A stretch of DNA of 64,000 nucleotides from contig NC_010162.1 in assembly GCF_000067165.1 (NCBI RefSeq), positions 6,207,001 to 6,271,000 of the forward strand, in the 5' to 3' direction. Below, piece by piece: positions 1 to 8,623 of this stretch; the first letter of the stretch is position 1, and every line of letters starts with the position of its first letter. The stretch comes from Sorangium cellulosum So ce56. Lineage in GTDB: Bacteria; Myxococcota_A; Polyangia; Polyangiales; Polyangiaceae. The translations under genes and the position numbers were made by a program. The notes under the pieces are model-generated. The model made no database searches, was not told the DNA's origin, and worked only from the letters and a program-made list of their open reading frames with translations.

Positions 1-47
1 GCTCCTCGTCCTCGCCGTCAGCCACGCTCCACCTCGCGTTCTCGCGT

Positions 48-1034
48 TCAGGCGCGCGCCGCCGCGCCGTGCCCCGCCTGCCTGCCGCCCGGGCCCGCCT
101 GCTCACCGGCGTCGCCGGGGTCGTCTTCCGCGCTATTTCCCATGCCAGCTTCCGCGCCAGCGCCGAGGCGGCCGCCGCGCGCGACCAGGGGATCGCTCAG
201 GTAGGTGTCCGTCAGCCGCTTCGGCCCCGCGAGGCCGAGCAGCCGGAGCGGGAAGAGCAGCACCGAGAGCACCCACGACGCGAGGCCGAGCGCGAGCTTG
301 CCCCCGTACGCCTCCGCCACCAGCGCGAGCTTGCGGCCGGACGACATCGACGAGATCGGCGCCTCGGTCAGGCCGATCCGCATGAGCCGGAGCTCCGCGA
401 TCCGCACCGTGTGGCGCACCAGATCGGGCAGGCGCTTGAGCGCCGGGTGGTCCATCGGCAGGCGCTTCTTCATGAACGCCTCGAGCCGCGACACGCCCCA
501 GAGCGACACCAGCGCGAGGCCGAGCAGCCGCCTCCGGAGCGCCGGCCTGCCCGCGATGGCCTTCCTCGTCTGCTGCTCGCCGAAGTCGACGTGCCGCTCT
601 TCCTGCCGCACCCCGCGCTTCAGGATGGCGACGATCTCCGGCTCATCCACGGTCTCGATCATCGCGTAGAAGGCCTGGAGGACGAGCCCCTCGCCGAGGG
701 CCATCTCGAGGGCGACGTGCTCGGCCCAGTCCCCGCCCATCAGCCCGGTCGCGAGGAAGCGCACGCTCCAGGCGGCCTTGTCCGGCGGCGCGCCCAGGAT
801 CTCGAGGATGCGGAGGAAGTTGCCGACGTGCTGGAACTCCTCGACGGCCTGGCGCGCGAGGAAGCGCGCGGACTCCAGGTCGGGGGCGTTGTAGAGCCAG
901 TGCCCTATCTGGACGCCGGTGATCTCCCCGTAGAGGAACTGCTGCACGGCCCAGACGATCACGTCCTTGTCCTTGACGGGATCGAGCCTGGCGCCCTGGA
1001 AATCGAACGCCATCTCTTCGCGGGTCACCAGCAT
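48..1034 (-). CDS. Ferritin-like diiron protein
   Basis: The 328-residue protein looks like a helical ferritin-like carboxylate-bridged diiron protein. Candidate metal ligands are Glu37, the EEFQH motif (Glu65/66, His69), Glu105/Glu110, and the EERH motif (Glu145/146, His148), spaced as expected for a four-helix bundle. The last roughly 50 residues are Gly/Ala/Arg-rich and probably disordered. The start at 1034 is supported by GGAGGG six bases upstream. It is a lone gene, divergent from serC. The family includes oxidases, hydroxylases and storage proteins; nothing here picks one. The fold call is reasonable from the paired ExxH motifs; the reaction is unknown. Confidence 0.7.
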   Translation of the reverse strand: MLVTREEMAFDFQGARLDPVKDKDVIVWAVQQFLYGEITGVQIGHWLYNAPDLESARFLARQAVEEFQHVGNFLRILEILGAPPDKAAWSVRFLATGLMGGDWAEHVALEMALGEGLVLQAFYAMIETVDEPEIVAILKRGVRQEERHVDFGEQQTRKAIAGRPALRRRLLGLALVSLWGVSRLEAFMKKRLPMDHPALKRLPDLVRHTVRIAELRLMRIGLTEAPISSMSSGRKLALVAEAYGGKLALGLASWVLSVLLFPLRLLGLAGPKRLTDTYLSDPLVARGGRLGAGAEAGMGNSAEDDPGDAGEQAGPGGRQAGHGAAARA

Positions 1035-1167
1035 CAGTCGCCCTCCGGTGCGGTGAATTTAGCCCAGATCGCGGCCGCGGGCAGGTCCGAGGCGAAGGGC
1101 CCGGCGCGGCGCGATCCGCCGCGGCGGCGCTCCTGCTCGGCCCGTCCGGCGGAGGCGGCGCCCCCCG

Positions 1168-1176
1168 TGGTATACG
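1168..1176 (+). promoter_or_regulatory. Candidate extended -10 element upstream of serC
   Basis: TGGTATACG sits 51 bases before the serC start. It resembles an extended -10 (TGN followed by a TATAAT-like hexamer). I see no convincing -35. A near-identical element precedes pyrD at 7408. This is inference from sequence only. Confidence 0.35.
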
Positions 1177-1227
1177 GCCGACACGGCGGCATCAGGAACC
1201 GCCGACTTGAACCTCAGGAGAAGCACC

Positions 1228-2313
1228 ATGGCGCGTGTCCACAACTTCAACGCCGGCCCTGCCGGGCTCCCCCTCCCCGCCCTCGAGCGCGCGCAGCGCG
1301 AGCTCCTCGATTTCGAGGGGACGGGCATGTCGATCATGGAGCACAGCCACCGCGGCAAGGCGTTCGAGGCGGTGCACAACGAGGCGATCTCGCTGCTCCG
1401 GCAGCTGCTCGGCCTGTCGGACGATTACCACGTGCTGTTCATGCAGGGCGGCGCGGCCATGCAGTTCGCGGTCGTGCCGATGAACCTCCTGCCGCCCGGC
1501 AGGAGCGCCGACTACATCCTGACCGGCGGCTGGTCGGAGAAGGCCCTGGAGGAGGCGAAGCGCGTCGGGACGGTGCGCGTGGCCGGGAGCACCGCCGTCG
1601 ACAAGCGGTACACCCGCATCCCCCACCAGGGAGAGCTCTCGCTCGATCCGAACGCCGCCTACGTCCACATGACGACGAACAACACGCTGTTCGGCACGCA
1701 GTGGCACTGGCTGCCCGACACGGGCGACGTGCCGCTCGTCGCGGATATGTCGTCCGACATCCTGTGGCGCAAGATGGATATCTCCAGGTTTGCCCTGGTT
1801 TACGCCGGTGCCCAGAAGAACATCGGACCGAGCGGGATCACGGTCGTGCTCGCACGCAAGGATCTCGTTGACAGCGCCCGAAAAGACATTCCCGTCATTT
1901 TCCGTTATGCCACTTACGCTGCCAACAACTCGCTCTACAACACACCTCCGACATTCGCAATCTACCTCATGCGCAACGTGCTCGCGTATACGCTTGAGAT
2001 CGGTGGGCTCGAGGAGGTCGAGCGACGGAATCGCAAGAAGGGTGAGCTGCTGTACGAAACCATCGACGCGCACCCGGACGTCTTCCGGGCGCCGGTCGAG
2101 AAGGAGAGCCGCTCGTTCATGAACGTGGTGTTCCGGCTGGCCAGCGAGGAGATGGAAAAACGCTTCGTCGCCGAGGCCGCAAAGGAGGGTATGGTGGGGC
2201 TCGCCGGACACAGGTCGACCGGGGGTATCCGGGTTTCGATCTACAACGCAGTACCCGTTGCATCGGTAGAGCGCCTCACGGCGTTCATGCGGGATTTCGC
2301 CAAGAGGGGTTGA
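1228..2313 (+). CDS. serC: Phosphoserine aminotransferase SerC
   Basis: This 361-residue protein is a PLP-dependent class V aminotransferase that converts 3-phosphohydroxypyruvate and glutamate to phosphoserine in serine biosynthesis; it also acts in the pyridoxal phosphate pathway of some bacteria. The N-terminal FNAGPAGLP motif, the GGAAMQF phosphate-binding stretch, the TNNTLFGTQW motif and the PLP lysine in YAGAQKNIGPSG are all present, and the length is normal for the family. The reading frame is open from a TTG at 1207, but the ATG at 1228 has AGGAG about eight bases upstream and matches the family N-terminus, so I use it. It is monocistronic, with a candidate terminator 35 bases after the stop. 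Confidence 0.95.
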   Translation: MARVHNFNAGPAGLPLPALERAQRELLDFEGTGMSIMEHSHRGKAFEAVHNEAISLLRQLLGLSDDYHVLFMQGGAAMQFAVVPMNLLPPGRSADYILTGGWSEKALEEAKRVGTVRVAGSTAVDKRYTRIPHQGELSLDPNAAYVHMTTNNTLFGTQWHWLPDTGDVPLVADMSSDILWRKMDISRFALVYAGAQKNIGPSGITVVLARKDLVDSARKDIPVIFRYATYAANNSLYNTPPTFAIYLMRNVLAYTLEIGGLEEVERRNRKKGELLYETIDAHPDVFRAPVEKESRSFMNVVFRLASEEMEKRFVAEAAKEGMVGLAGHRSTGGIRVSIYNAVPVASVERLTAFMRDFAKRG

Positions 2314-2347
2314 CTCGCGGCGGGAGCACGACGTTCTCGGTATTTCC

Positions 2348-2385
2348 AGGTTCGCCGCTGTTTCCAAAACACGCTCGGCGAACCT
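2348..2385 (+). terminator. serC: Inverted repeat after serC, candidate terminator
   Basis: AGGTTCGCCG (2348-2357) and CGGCGAACCT (2376-2385) form a perfect 10-bp stem with an 18-base loop, 35 bases past the serC stop. A short C-run followed by TAATT comes after; there is no real T-tract, which is common in GC-rich genomes. Confidence 0.5.
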
Positions 2386-2497
2386 CCCCCTAATTCGTCG
2401 CGTCCCAACCTTCAGCCCGCTTGACGTTGTTCCGCCCGGCACAACAGGCCTTCGCGGAAAGGGTCTGTCGGCCTTTCCGCAGCTGGGAGGGAGGCGG

Positions 2498-2680
2498 TGA
2501 ACACCGCTCCCCGACCAACGCCGGGAGGGGACGGCGAACGCCGCTCCCCGACCAGCACCGGAAGGGGACGGCGAACGCCGCTCCCCGACCAACGCCGGAA
2601 GGGGACGGCGAACGCCGCTCCCCGACCAGCACCGGAAGAGAGCGGCCATCGCCGGTCTCGACCGGCCCGGGAGGGGACGG
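2498..2680. repeat. Minisatellite of 37-bp tandem units
   Basis: There are four complete 37-bp units at 2498-2534, 2535-2571, 2572-2608 and 2609-2645, then a degenerate 35-bp fifth unit to 2680. Units 1 and 3 carry CCAACGCCGG where units 2 and 4 carry CCAGCACCGG, so the array has a 74-bp higher-order period. Each unit contains TCCCC and GGGGA arms that can pair. There are no spacers, so it is not a CRISPR array. The period is not a multiple of three, arguing against coding. Confidence 0.85.
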
Positions 2681-2755
2681 GGGGAACGCCGTCCTTTACC
2701 GGCTCGCAGGCCCCGTTCGGAGACCTGAATCGAGCGAGCCAACCGTAAGGAGAGG

Positions 2756-3217
2756 ATGATGGCGAGCATGGACGATCGTATGATTTCCAGGAGTGAGGAG
2801 GGCCAGGAGGAGAGAGGGGCCTCGCCGAGCGAACCCCCGCCTTCTTCAGCGTCGCAGCGGGCTGCCAACGAGCGGCAGCAGCGTGGCTTCGCCGCCATGG
2901 ACGAGGACCGTCAGCGCAAGATCGCCAGCAAGGGCGGGAAGGCAGCCCACGAGAAGGGCACGGCGCACGAGTTCACGCGCGACGAGGCGCGCGCCGCCGG
3001 CAAGAAGGGCGGCGAGGTCGTCAGCCAGAACCGCAAGCACATGGCCGAGATCGGTCGCCGTGGCGGCGAGCGCGTGAGCCAGGACCGGGCCCACATGGCC
3101 GAGATCGGCCGCAAAGGCGGCGAGGCCGTGAGCGGCGATCGCCAGCACATGGCCGAGATCGGCCGTCGTGGCGGCGAGTCGCGGGGAGACCAGCCGCGGG
3201 AGAATCAGCCGCGCTGA
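2756..3217 (+). CDS. KGG-repeat general stress protein
   Basis: This 153-residue, highly charged protein has a Ser/Glu-rich N-terminus and then five repeats of about 16-20 residues carrying KGG or RGG (for example KIASKGGKAAH, AEIGRRGGERVSQDR and AEIGRKGGEAVS). The pattern is that of the KGG/Con-10 family (GsiB-like), hydrophilic and probably disordered proteins made in stress or stationary phase. The start is ATGATG preceded by AAGGAG; the second ATG at 2759 gives the better spacing of six, so the true start may be there. It is monocistronic, with a perfect 11-bp hairpin 14 bases after the stop. The biochemical role of the family is unclear. Confidence 0.85.
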   Translation: MMASMDDRMISRSEEGQEERGASPSEPPPSSASQRAANERQQRGFAAMDEDRQRKIASKGGKAAHEKGTAHEFTRDEARAAGKKGGEVVSQNRKHMAEIGRRGGERVSQDRAHMAEIGRKGGEAVSGDRQHMAEIGRRGGESRGDQPRENQPR

Positions 3218-3231
3218 CCGGGGACGCGCAG

Positions 3232-3257
3232 GGCCCGGCGCCGGGGGGCGCCGGGCC
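3232..3257 (+). terminator. Strong hairpin after the KGG gene
   Basis: GGCCCGGCGCC (3232-3242) and GGCGCCGGGCC (3247-3257) form a perfect 11-bp, all-GC stem with a GGGG loop, 14 bases after the stop codon. No T-run follows. It lies between the KGG gene and the oppositely oriented desaturase, so it could act for either. Confidence 0.6.
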
Positions 3258-3458
3258 AACCCCCTACCCCATCGCAACGGCCACGACCCTGGCCTCCCGG
3301 TCGTCGCCGCAAGGTGCCTCTCGGGAGGTCTCCAGGCGCCACAGGACCGCGCGCGCCGCGCCGGCATGGCACCCCCGCACATCTCGACAGCCAGACGCCC
3401 GGCGCGCCGCCCCAGGAGGGCGGCGCCGAACCTCCAGCGCGGGGCAGGCGCCGGCGGG

Positions 3459-4403
3459 TCAGCCGGGCGCGATCGCGCCCAGCGAGACGTCGCTGGGCGT
3501 CTCCTTCGGGCCAGGGATCCATTCCTCGTCGGGCTCCTCCGGCGGGAGCACGACCGGGGCGCCGTCGTAGCGCAGGCGCTTGCCAGGCCAGACGAAGCTG
3601 CGGAAGAGGTAAGCGAGGAGCGACGGCTGGTCGAGGTTCGGGTGGATGAAGGGCGCCACGCGCCTCGCGTGCGCGGCCGGCAGGAGGCTCCAGTGGAGGC
3701 CGGGCTCCATGTGATGGATGGAGTGGAAGCCGTTGTTGTACGTCCACCAGTTGACCAGCCGGCCGACGAAGTTGCGCGAGTGGTTGTACTCGCTGTCCTC
3801 GTCGCAGCCGTCGTGCTGGAGGTAGTTCATCGTCACGATCCCCCACGCGGCGTACTGGTGGGGGATCAGGACGTAGAGGAGGAACTTCTGCCAGTCGAGC
3901 GCGAGCAGGGCCCCCATCGCGCCGAGGAACACCGCCGACTCGAGGAGCATCTGACGGAACCACGGCGGGTTCCGCCGGTACATCGCCTTGAAGTAGCGCA
4001 TGTCGGCGGGCAGGATGTCCCGGACCACGCGGCTCATGAAAAAGAGGCCGTTCAGCAGGTTCCACCGATAGCGCACCTTCGTCGTCCGCATCACGTCACG
4101 CCGGGACTGCGTGTACTTGTGATGGCTGAGGTTGTGGCCCGGGACGTAGGCGCTGACGGGGTGCCCGTAGGTGAGCGTGAGCGCGACCTGGAACGCGCGG
4201 TTCATCCATCGCCGCCGGAACACGGGGCAATGGACCGCGTTGTGGGTCGCGACCGCTCCGAGGAACGAGAACACGCACGTCGTGGCGAGGAGCGGAATCG
4301 CGAGCCATAGCGCGCGCGGCGCGTAGACCCATTGCACCGCCACGAGCACGAAATACGTCGCGACGAAGAGGAGTGTCTTGATATCGGCGCGGTACCGGAG
4401 CAT
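3459..4403 (-). CDS. Membrane fatty acid desaturase family protein
   Basis: This 314-residue protein has hydrophobic segments near residues 10-50 and 155-195 and the three histidine clusters of the membrane desaturase/hydroxylase superfamily: HNAVH (54-58), HNLSHH (90-95) and HSIHH (227-231). Additional histidines at about 197 and 208 may complete the diiron site. The family introduces double bonds or hydroxyls into acyl chains at the membrane, usually with ferredoxin or cytochrome b5. The C-terminal 30 residues are acidic and Pro-rich. The ATG at 4403 has only a weak Shine-Dalgarno. It is not in an operon. The acyl substrate and regiochemistry cannot be read from the sequence. Confidence 0.88.
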   Translation of the reverse strand: MLRYRADIKTLLFVATYFVLVAVQWVYAPRALWLAIPLLATTCVFSFLGAVATHNAVHCPVFRRRWMNRAFQVALTLTYGHPVSAYVPGHNLSHHKYTQSRRDVMRTTKVRYRWNLLNGLFFMSRVVRDILPADMRYFKAMYRRNPPWFRQMLLESAVFLGAMGALLALDWQKFLLYVLIPHQYAAWGIVTMNYLQHDGCDEDSEYNHSRNFVGRLVNWWTYNNGFHSIHHMEPGLHWSLLPAAHARRVAPFIHPNLDQPSLLAYLFRSFVWPGKRLRYDGAPVVLPPEEPDEEWIPGPKETPSDVSLGAIAPG

Positions 4404-4844
4404 GGCTGTTCTTCGCGTCTGCTATCAGGACCACGCGCCGAACCGACCGGCAGCGCCGAGCAGCGCTGACCGGCCCGGACGGGCGCAGCGGCCCATCTTC
4501 TCGGCGCTCTTCCTAGCGCATTTCGTCGCAGCTGGAAGCCCGAAGTTGCATTCCGACGAGCGCTCCGCGCCATCCCCACCCGACATCCGTGTTTCACGCC
4601 GATGTCTCACGCTCGGTGCGATCGTCTTTACGCACCTCGCGCCGGTGTGCAGGCGTGGGAGCCGCTCCGCCGGTGTGCAGGCGTGGGAGCCGCTCCGCCG
4701 GTGTGCAGGCGCGGGAGCCGCTCCGCCGGTGCTCGGCGGCGCGTGCGGCGGAGCACTCCGGCGCGCTCCGGCGCGCTCCGGCGTGCGCTGGGCCGGAGGC
4801 GGCTCGCGCTTGACGACCTGGTCGCGAACCGCCAACGTGGCCGC
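4404..4844. other. Divergent gene-free stretch with tandem repeats
   Basis: These 441 bases separate the desaturase and ureohydrolase starts. The first half should hold the desaturase promoter, but I see no clear -35/-10. The second half is the 28-bp repeat array. Frames open through the array are low-complexity (Arg/Ala/Gly) in every register, so I do not call them genes. Confidence 0.55.
4641..4785. repeat. 28-bp tandem repeat followed by 10-bp tandem repeat
   Basis: Three 28-bp units lie head to tail at 4641-4668, 4669-4696 and 4697-4724; the first two are identical and the third has one change. A decayed fourth copy runs to about 4740. From 4756 to 4785 there are three copies of the 10-mer CTCCGGCGCG, the last with one change. 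There are no spacers and no associated genes. Confidence 0.85.
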
Positions 4845-5897
4845 GTGAGCTCATCCCCTCTCGGCTTCGATCCGAACGGTCCCGCCATCGGCAACGGGAT
4901 TTACGGGCTGCCACACACTGCTGAGGACGCCCGGGTGGTCCTCGTCCCGGTGCCGTGGGAGCCGACGGTGTCCTACCGCCGCGGCGCCGCCAAGGGCCCG
5001 GGGGCGATCCTGCGGGCCAGCCGGCAGGTCGACCTCTTCGACCTGCACACGGGCAGACCGTACGAGCAGGGCATCGCGATGCTCGACGTCGATCCGGACA
5101 TCGTGCGCTGGAATGCGGAGGCGTGCGCCGCGGCCGAGCCGGTGATCGCGGCGCACGGGGAGGTCGCTGGCGACCGGGACCTGGAGGCGCGCCTCGCGGC
5201 GGTCAACGCGCTCTCCCGCCGGCTGAACGAGCGCGTCACGGAGATCGCCTTGCGATGGATGGAGCGGGGCAAGCTCGTCGGCGTCATCGGCGGTGATCAC
5301 TCCTCCCCCTACGGCGCGATCGCGGCGCACGCCGCGCATTACCCGGGAATGGGGATCCTGCACATCGACGCGCACGCCGATCTACGCAACGCGTACGAGG
5401 GATTCACCGACTCCCACGCTTCGATCATGCACAACGTCGCGACGAACCACCCGACGATCCCGCGGATCGTCCAGGTCGGGCTGCGCGACATGAGCGAAGA
5501 CGAGCTCCGGTTCATCCGCGAGTCGAACGGGCGCATCGTCGCCCACATCGATGCCTCGATCGCCGATCGGCTCTTCGAGGGCGAGCCGTTCCACCTGATC
5601 GCCGACTCGATCGTGGAGGATCTCCCCGACGACGTCTATGTGAGCTTCGATATCGACGGCCTCGATCCGACGCTGTGTCCGAGCACCGGCACGCCAGTCC
5701 CCGGCGGGCTGACGTTCCAGCAAGCCGTCGCCCTGATCGGCCGCATCCAGAAGAGCGGCCGGCGCATCGTCGGCTTCGACCTGAACGAGGTCGCGCCGAA
5801 GGACGACGCCGACGACTGGGACGGCAACGTCGGCGCCCGCCTCCTCTACAAGCTCATCGGCTTCACGCTTCTCTCCCACGACACGCGCAACCGTTAA
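4845..5897 (+). CDS. Agmatinase/arginase-family ureohydrolase
   Basis: This 350-residue enzyme belongs to the dimanganese ureohydrolase family, which hydrolyses guanidino groups to urea. The metal-binding motifs GGDHS, DAHADLR and SFDIDGLDP are intact and in order, followed by the usual PVPGGLT stretch. The GTG at 4845 starts the family-like sequence; the upstream in-frame extension runs through the 28-bp repeat array and reads as low-complexity Arg/Ala, so I exclude it. The gene is convergent with the M18 peptidase. Substrate choice among agmatine, arginine, guanidinobutyrate or formiminoglutamate cannot be decided from motifs; the organisation of the N-terminal 40 residues looks agmatinase-like. 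Confidence 0.88.
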   Translation: MSSSPLGFDPNGPAIGNGIYGLPHTAEDARVVLVPVPWEPTVSYRRGAAKGPGAILRASRQVDLFDLHTGRPYEQGIAMLDVDPDIVRWNAEACAAAEPVIAAHGEVAGDRDLEARLAAVNALSRRLNERVTEIALRWMERGKLVGVIGGDHSSPYGAIAAHAAHYPGMGILHIDAHADLRNAYEGFTDSHASIMHNVATNHPTIPRIVQVGLRDMSEDELRFIRESNGRIVAHIDASIADRLFEGEPFHLIADSIVEDLPDDVYVSFDIDGLDPTLCPSTGTPVPGGLTFQQAVALIGRIQKSGRRIVGFDLNEVAPKDDADDWDGNVGARLLYKLIGFTLLSHDTRNR

Positions 5898-5944
5898 CGA
5901 AGCGAGCGCGTCGCGCGCACTCTCCCCCCAATGAGGTGCCCGCC

Positions 5945-7324
5945 TCACGAAAGCGCGCGGCGGTAGGTCTCGATCGCGAGGTGGACGTCCAGGGTGCCGG
6001 CCATCTCGCGGCACGAGTGCATGCTGAGCATCGGCGCGCCGACGTCGACCGTGGCGATGCCGAGCGAGGCCGCCGTGATCGGGCCGATCGTGCTGCCGCA
6101 GGGGAGATCGCTGCGCACGACGAAGCGCTGGGGGGCGTAGCCCACGTCGTGACAGAGCGCCTCGAGCGCGGCGGCCGTCGCGCCGTCGGTCGCATAGGAC
6201 TGGTTCACGTTCGACTTGATCACGAGCCCGCGGTTGATCTGCGGGGCGTGGCGCGGCTCGTGCTGATCGGCATAGTTCGGGTGCACCGCGTGGGCCATGT
6301 CCGCCGAGACGAGCAGCGATCCGGCCATCGCGCGGGCGAACGCCTGCGGCTCGCGCCCCGGGTAGACGTCGACGATCCGCGCGAGCACGTCGCGGAGCAC
6401 GCTCCCCGCCGCCCCCACGGCGCTCCGGCTGCCGCACTCCTCGTGGTCGTAGAGCGCGATGACCCGCGTCGCCGCGGAAGGAGCGGCGCCGATCAGCGCG
6501 GCCGTCGCGGCGTGACAGCTCGCGAGGTTGTCCAGGCGGGACGCGAAGATGAACTCGTCGGAGAGGCCGCCGAGCGACGCCTTGAGCGTGTCGTACAGGC
6601 AGAGATCGAAGCCGAGGATGGCGTCGCGCGGCGCGTCGACCGCGCGCGCGAGCAGGGCGTTGAGATCGGCCTCCTTGCCCAGGCCGATCACGGGGACGAG
6701 GTGCTTCTGCGCGTTCAGCACGAGCCCCTCGGAGTTGACCCCGCGGTTCAGGTGGATCGCGAGGTTCGGGACGCGGGCGACCGGGCGGCCCAGGTCGACG
6801 AGGAGGCGCTCGATCCGCCCGTCCCTGCGCACGTGGACGCGGCCGGCCACGCTGAGATCGCGGTCGAGCCAGGTCGAGTACAGGACGCCGCCATAGACCT
6901 CGACCCCGAGCTGCTGGTAGCCGCTCCGCGAGAGCTCGGCGCTGGGCTTCACCCGGAAGTTCGGCGAGTCGGTGTGCGCGCCGATGACGCGAAAGCCGCC
7001 GAGCGCCGGGTGCTCGGCCCCGACCACGAACGCGACGATCGTCGACCCGCCCCGGATGACGAAGCGGCGATCGCCCGGAGCGACCGCCCACGCGTCGCGC
7101 TCCCCGAGCTCCGAGAAGCCGGCCGCCACGAGCCGCGAGGCGACCTCGCGCACGGCGTGGTACGGCGTCGGCGAGCGATCGATGAAGGCGCAGAGGTCGC
7201 GGGCGGCCGCGACGCCGCGCTCGCGCAGCGCCGCCATCTCGTCCGCGCTCCTCGCGAAGCGCTCGCCAAGGTCGGTCAGTGGCCTGGGATCGCCTGTGCG
7301 ATCGAGGATCTCGGGGGGCGTCAT
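5945..7324 (-). CDS. M18 family aminopeptidase
   Basis: This 459-residue metallopeptidase is of the aspartyl aminopeptidase/ApeB type, which removes N-terminal residues, often acidic ones, from peptides in the cytoplasm. Zinc-site motifs are GAHTDSPNFRVKP, the YDHEECGSRS segment carrying Asp and catalytic Glu, and ADMAHAVHPNY; the C-terminal GSTIGPITA and SMHS motifs are also present. The length is normal. The ATG at 7324 matches the usual N-terminus; the frame stays open upstream into the pyrD antisense, which I treat as a shadow. No clear Shine-Dalgarno is visible. It stands alone, divergent from pyrD. Confidence 0.93.
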   Translation of the reverse strand: MTPPEILDRTGDPRPLTDLGERFARSADEMAALRERGVAAARDLCAFIDRSPTPYHAVREVASRLVAAGFSELGERDAWAVAPGDRRFVIRGGSTIVAFVVGAEHPALGGFRVIGAHTDSPNFRVKPSAELSRSGYQQLGVEVYGGVLYSTWLDRDLSVAGRVHVRRDGRIERLLVDLGRPVARVPNLAIHLNRGVNSEGLVLNAQKHLVPVIGLGKEADLNALLARAVDAPRDAILGFDLCLYDTLKASLGGLSDEFIFASRLDNLASCHAATAALIGAAPSAATRVIALYDHEECGSRSAVGAAGSVLRDVLARIVDVYPGREPQAFARAMAGSLLVSADMAHAVHPNYADQHEPRHAPQINRGLVIKSNVNQSYATDGATAAALEALCHDVGYAPQRFVVRSDLPCGSTIGPITAASLGIATVDVGAPMLSMHSCREMAGTLDVHLAIETYRRALS

Positions 7325-7407
7325 GGAGGGCGCGGAGTCTAGCAGAGCCGCCGAGCCTCGCCCTGCGCGCCAACGCCGAGATGGCGGCCCACGCGGCCGG
7401 TGCGCCA

Positions 7408-7416
7408 TGGTATCCG
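7408..7416 (+). promoter_or_regulatory. pyrD: Candidate extended -10 element upstream of pyrD
   Basis: TGGTATCCG lies 70 bases before the pyrD start and differs by one base from the element before serC (1168). No good -35 is visible. Confidence 0.3.
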
Positions 7417-7486
7417 CCACCACCGCGCCGCTCGCAGGACCTCCTCCGACGCCGCGCGCCGCAACCCGCAACGGAGACGCGCCCCG

Positions 7487-8623
7487 ATGTACCGCCTCGT
7501 CCGACCGCTCCTCTTCGCGCTGCCGCCCAGCCTCGCGCACGAGCTCGGCATGCTCGCGCTCGCCCCCATCGAGCACGCGGCGCCGCTCCGCGCCCTCGTG
7601 CACGCCCGCCTCGCGCCCCGGGATGGGCGCATCGCCGTGCGCACCATGGGGCTCGACTTCCCTTCCCCGCTCGGCGTGGCGGGCGGCTTCGACAAGGACG
7701 CCCGCCGGGCCCGCGCGCTCGCCGCCCTCGGGTTCGGCTTCGTCGAGCTCGGCACCGTCACGGCGCAGCCCCAGGCCGCGAACCCGCCGCCGAACCTCTT
7801 CCGGCTGCCGGCCGACCGGGCGCTCATCAACCGGCTCGGGTTCCCGAACCAGGGCGCGGCCCGCGTCACGGAGCGCCTGCTCGGCCGCGGCGGTACGGCG
7901 GCCGTCGGCGTGCCGGTCGGCATCTCGATCGGCAAGTCCAGGGTCGCGCCGCTCGATCCCATCGAGCCCGCGATCGACGACTACCTCGCGAGCTTCCGGG
8001 AGGCGCGGCGCGCGGCCGACTTCGTCGTGATCAACGTGTCGTCGCCGAACACGAAGGACCTCCGCGCGATGCAGGGCCCGGCGATCGCGCGGGCGCTGCT
8101 CTCCGCGATCGCGCGGGAGAACCGCGCCGCCGGGGCGCCGCTGCCGCTGCTCATCAAGGTCGCCCCGGACCTCGGCGACGAGGAGCTCGAGGCGCTGCTC
8201 GCCGTGGTCGAGGAGGTCGGCCTCGCCGGCGTCATCGCGACCAACACGACCGTGCGGCGCGACGGGCTCGCGACGAGCCCGGCGGACGTCGAGGCGATGG
8301 GCGCGGGCGGGCTGAGCGGCCCGCCCCTCCGGCAGCGCTCGCTCGCGATGGTGCGGCGCATCCGCGCGCGCCTCGGGAGCAACGTCACGGTGATCGGCGC
8401 CGGGGGCATCGAGTCGGCGGAGCACGCGATGGACCAGCTCCAGGCGGGCGCCGACCTCGTGCAGATCTATACAGGCTTCATCTACGGCGGCCCCCTCCTC
8501 CCCGCGGAGATCGCGCGCGGGCTCTCGGACCTCGTGGCCCGCTCCGGCGCGCGGTCGATCCAGGACCTCGTGAGCCGGCCAGGCGGCGCGACGCGCGCTG
8601 CTAGGATCGGCCATGGAGCTTGA
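7487..8623 (+). CDS. pyrD: Dihydroorotate dehydrogenase (quinone), class 2
   Basis: This 378-residue FMN enzyme oxidises dihydroorotate to orotate in pyrimidine synthesis and passes electrons to membrane quinone. Class 2 is indicated by the N-terminal helical extension (about 45 residues) before the barrel. Motifs seen are GVAGGFDKD, INRLGFPNQG, the NVSSPNT segment carrying the catalytic serine, TNTT, and the C-terminal GAGGIESAEHA and GFIYGGP phosphate-binding loops. The ATG at 7487 has ACGGAG about ten bases upstream. The 3' end overlaps the next gene by 11 bases, suggesting a two-gene operon. Confidence 0.95.
   Translation: MYRLVRPLLFALPPSLAHELGMLALAPIEHAAPLRALVHARLAPRDGRIAVRTMGLDFPSPLGVAGGFDKDARRARALAALGFGFVELGTVTAQPQAANPPPNLFRLPADRALINRLGFPNQGAARVTERLLGRGGTAAVGVPVGISIGKSRVAPLDPIEPAIDDYLASFREARRAADFVVINVSSPNTKDLRAMQGPAIARALLSAIARENRAAGAPLPLLIKVAPDLGDEELEALLAVVEEVGLAGVIATNTTVRRDGLATSPADVEAMGAGGLSGPPLRQRSLAMVRRIRARLGSNVTVIGAGGIESAEHAMDQLQAGADLVQIYTGFIYGGPLLPAEIARGLSDLVARSGARSIQDLVSRPGGATRAARIGHGA

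Larger units (their letters stand above)
2314..2755. other. Gene-free stretch between serC and the KGG gene
   Basis: This 442-base gap contains a candidate serC terminator (2348-2385), a minisatellite of 37-bp units (2498-2680) and the strong ribosome binding site of the next gene. Short open frames crossing the repeat are repeat-encoded and look non-coding. Confidence 0.6.

Noticed and set aside
2498..4785. CRISPR-like arrays
   Set aside because: Units are directly adjacent with no spacers and there are no cas genes.
4602..4844. N-terminal extension of the ureohydrolase
   Set aside because: It translates the tandem repeats into low-complexity sequence and the family N-terminus begins at GTG 4845.
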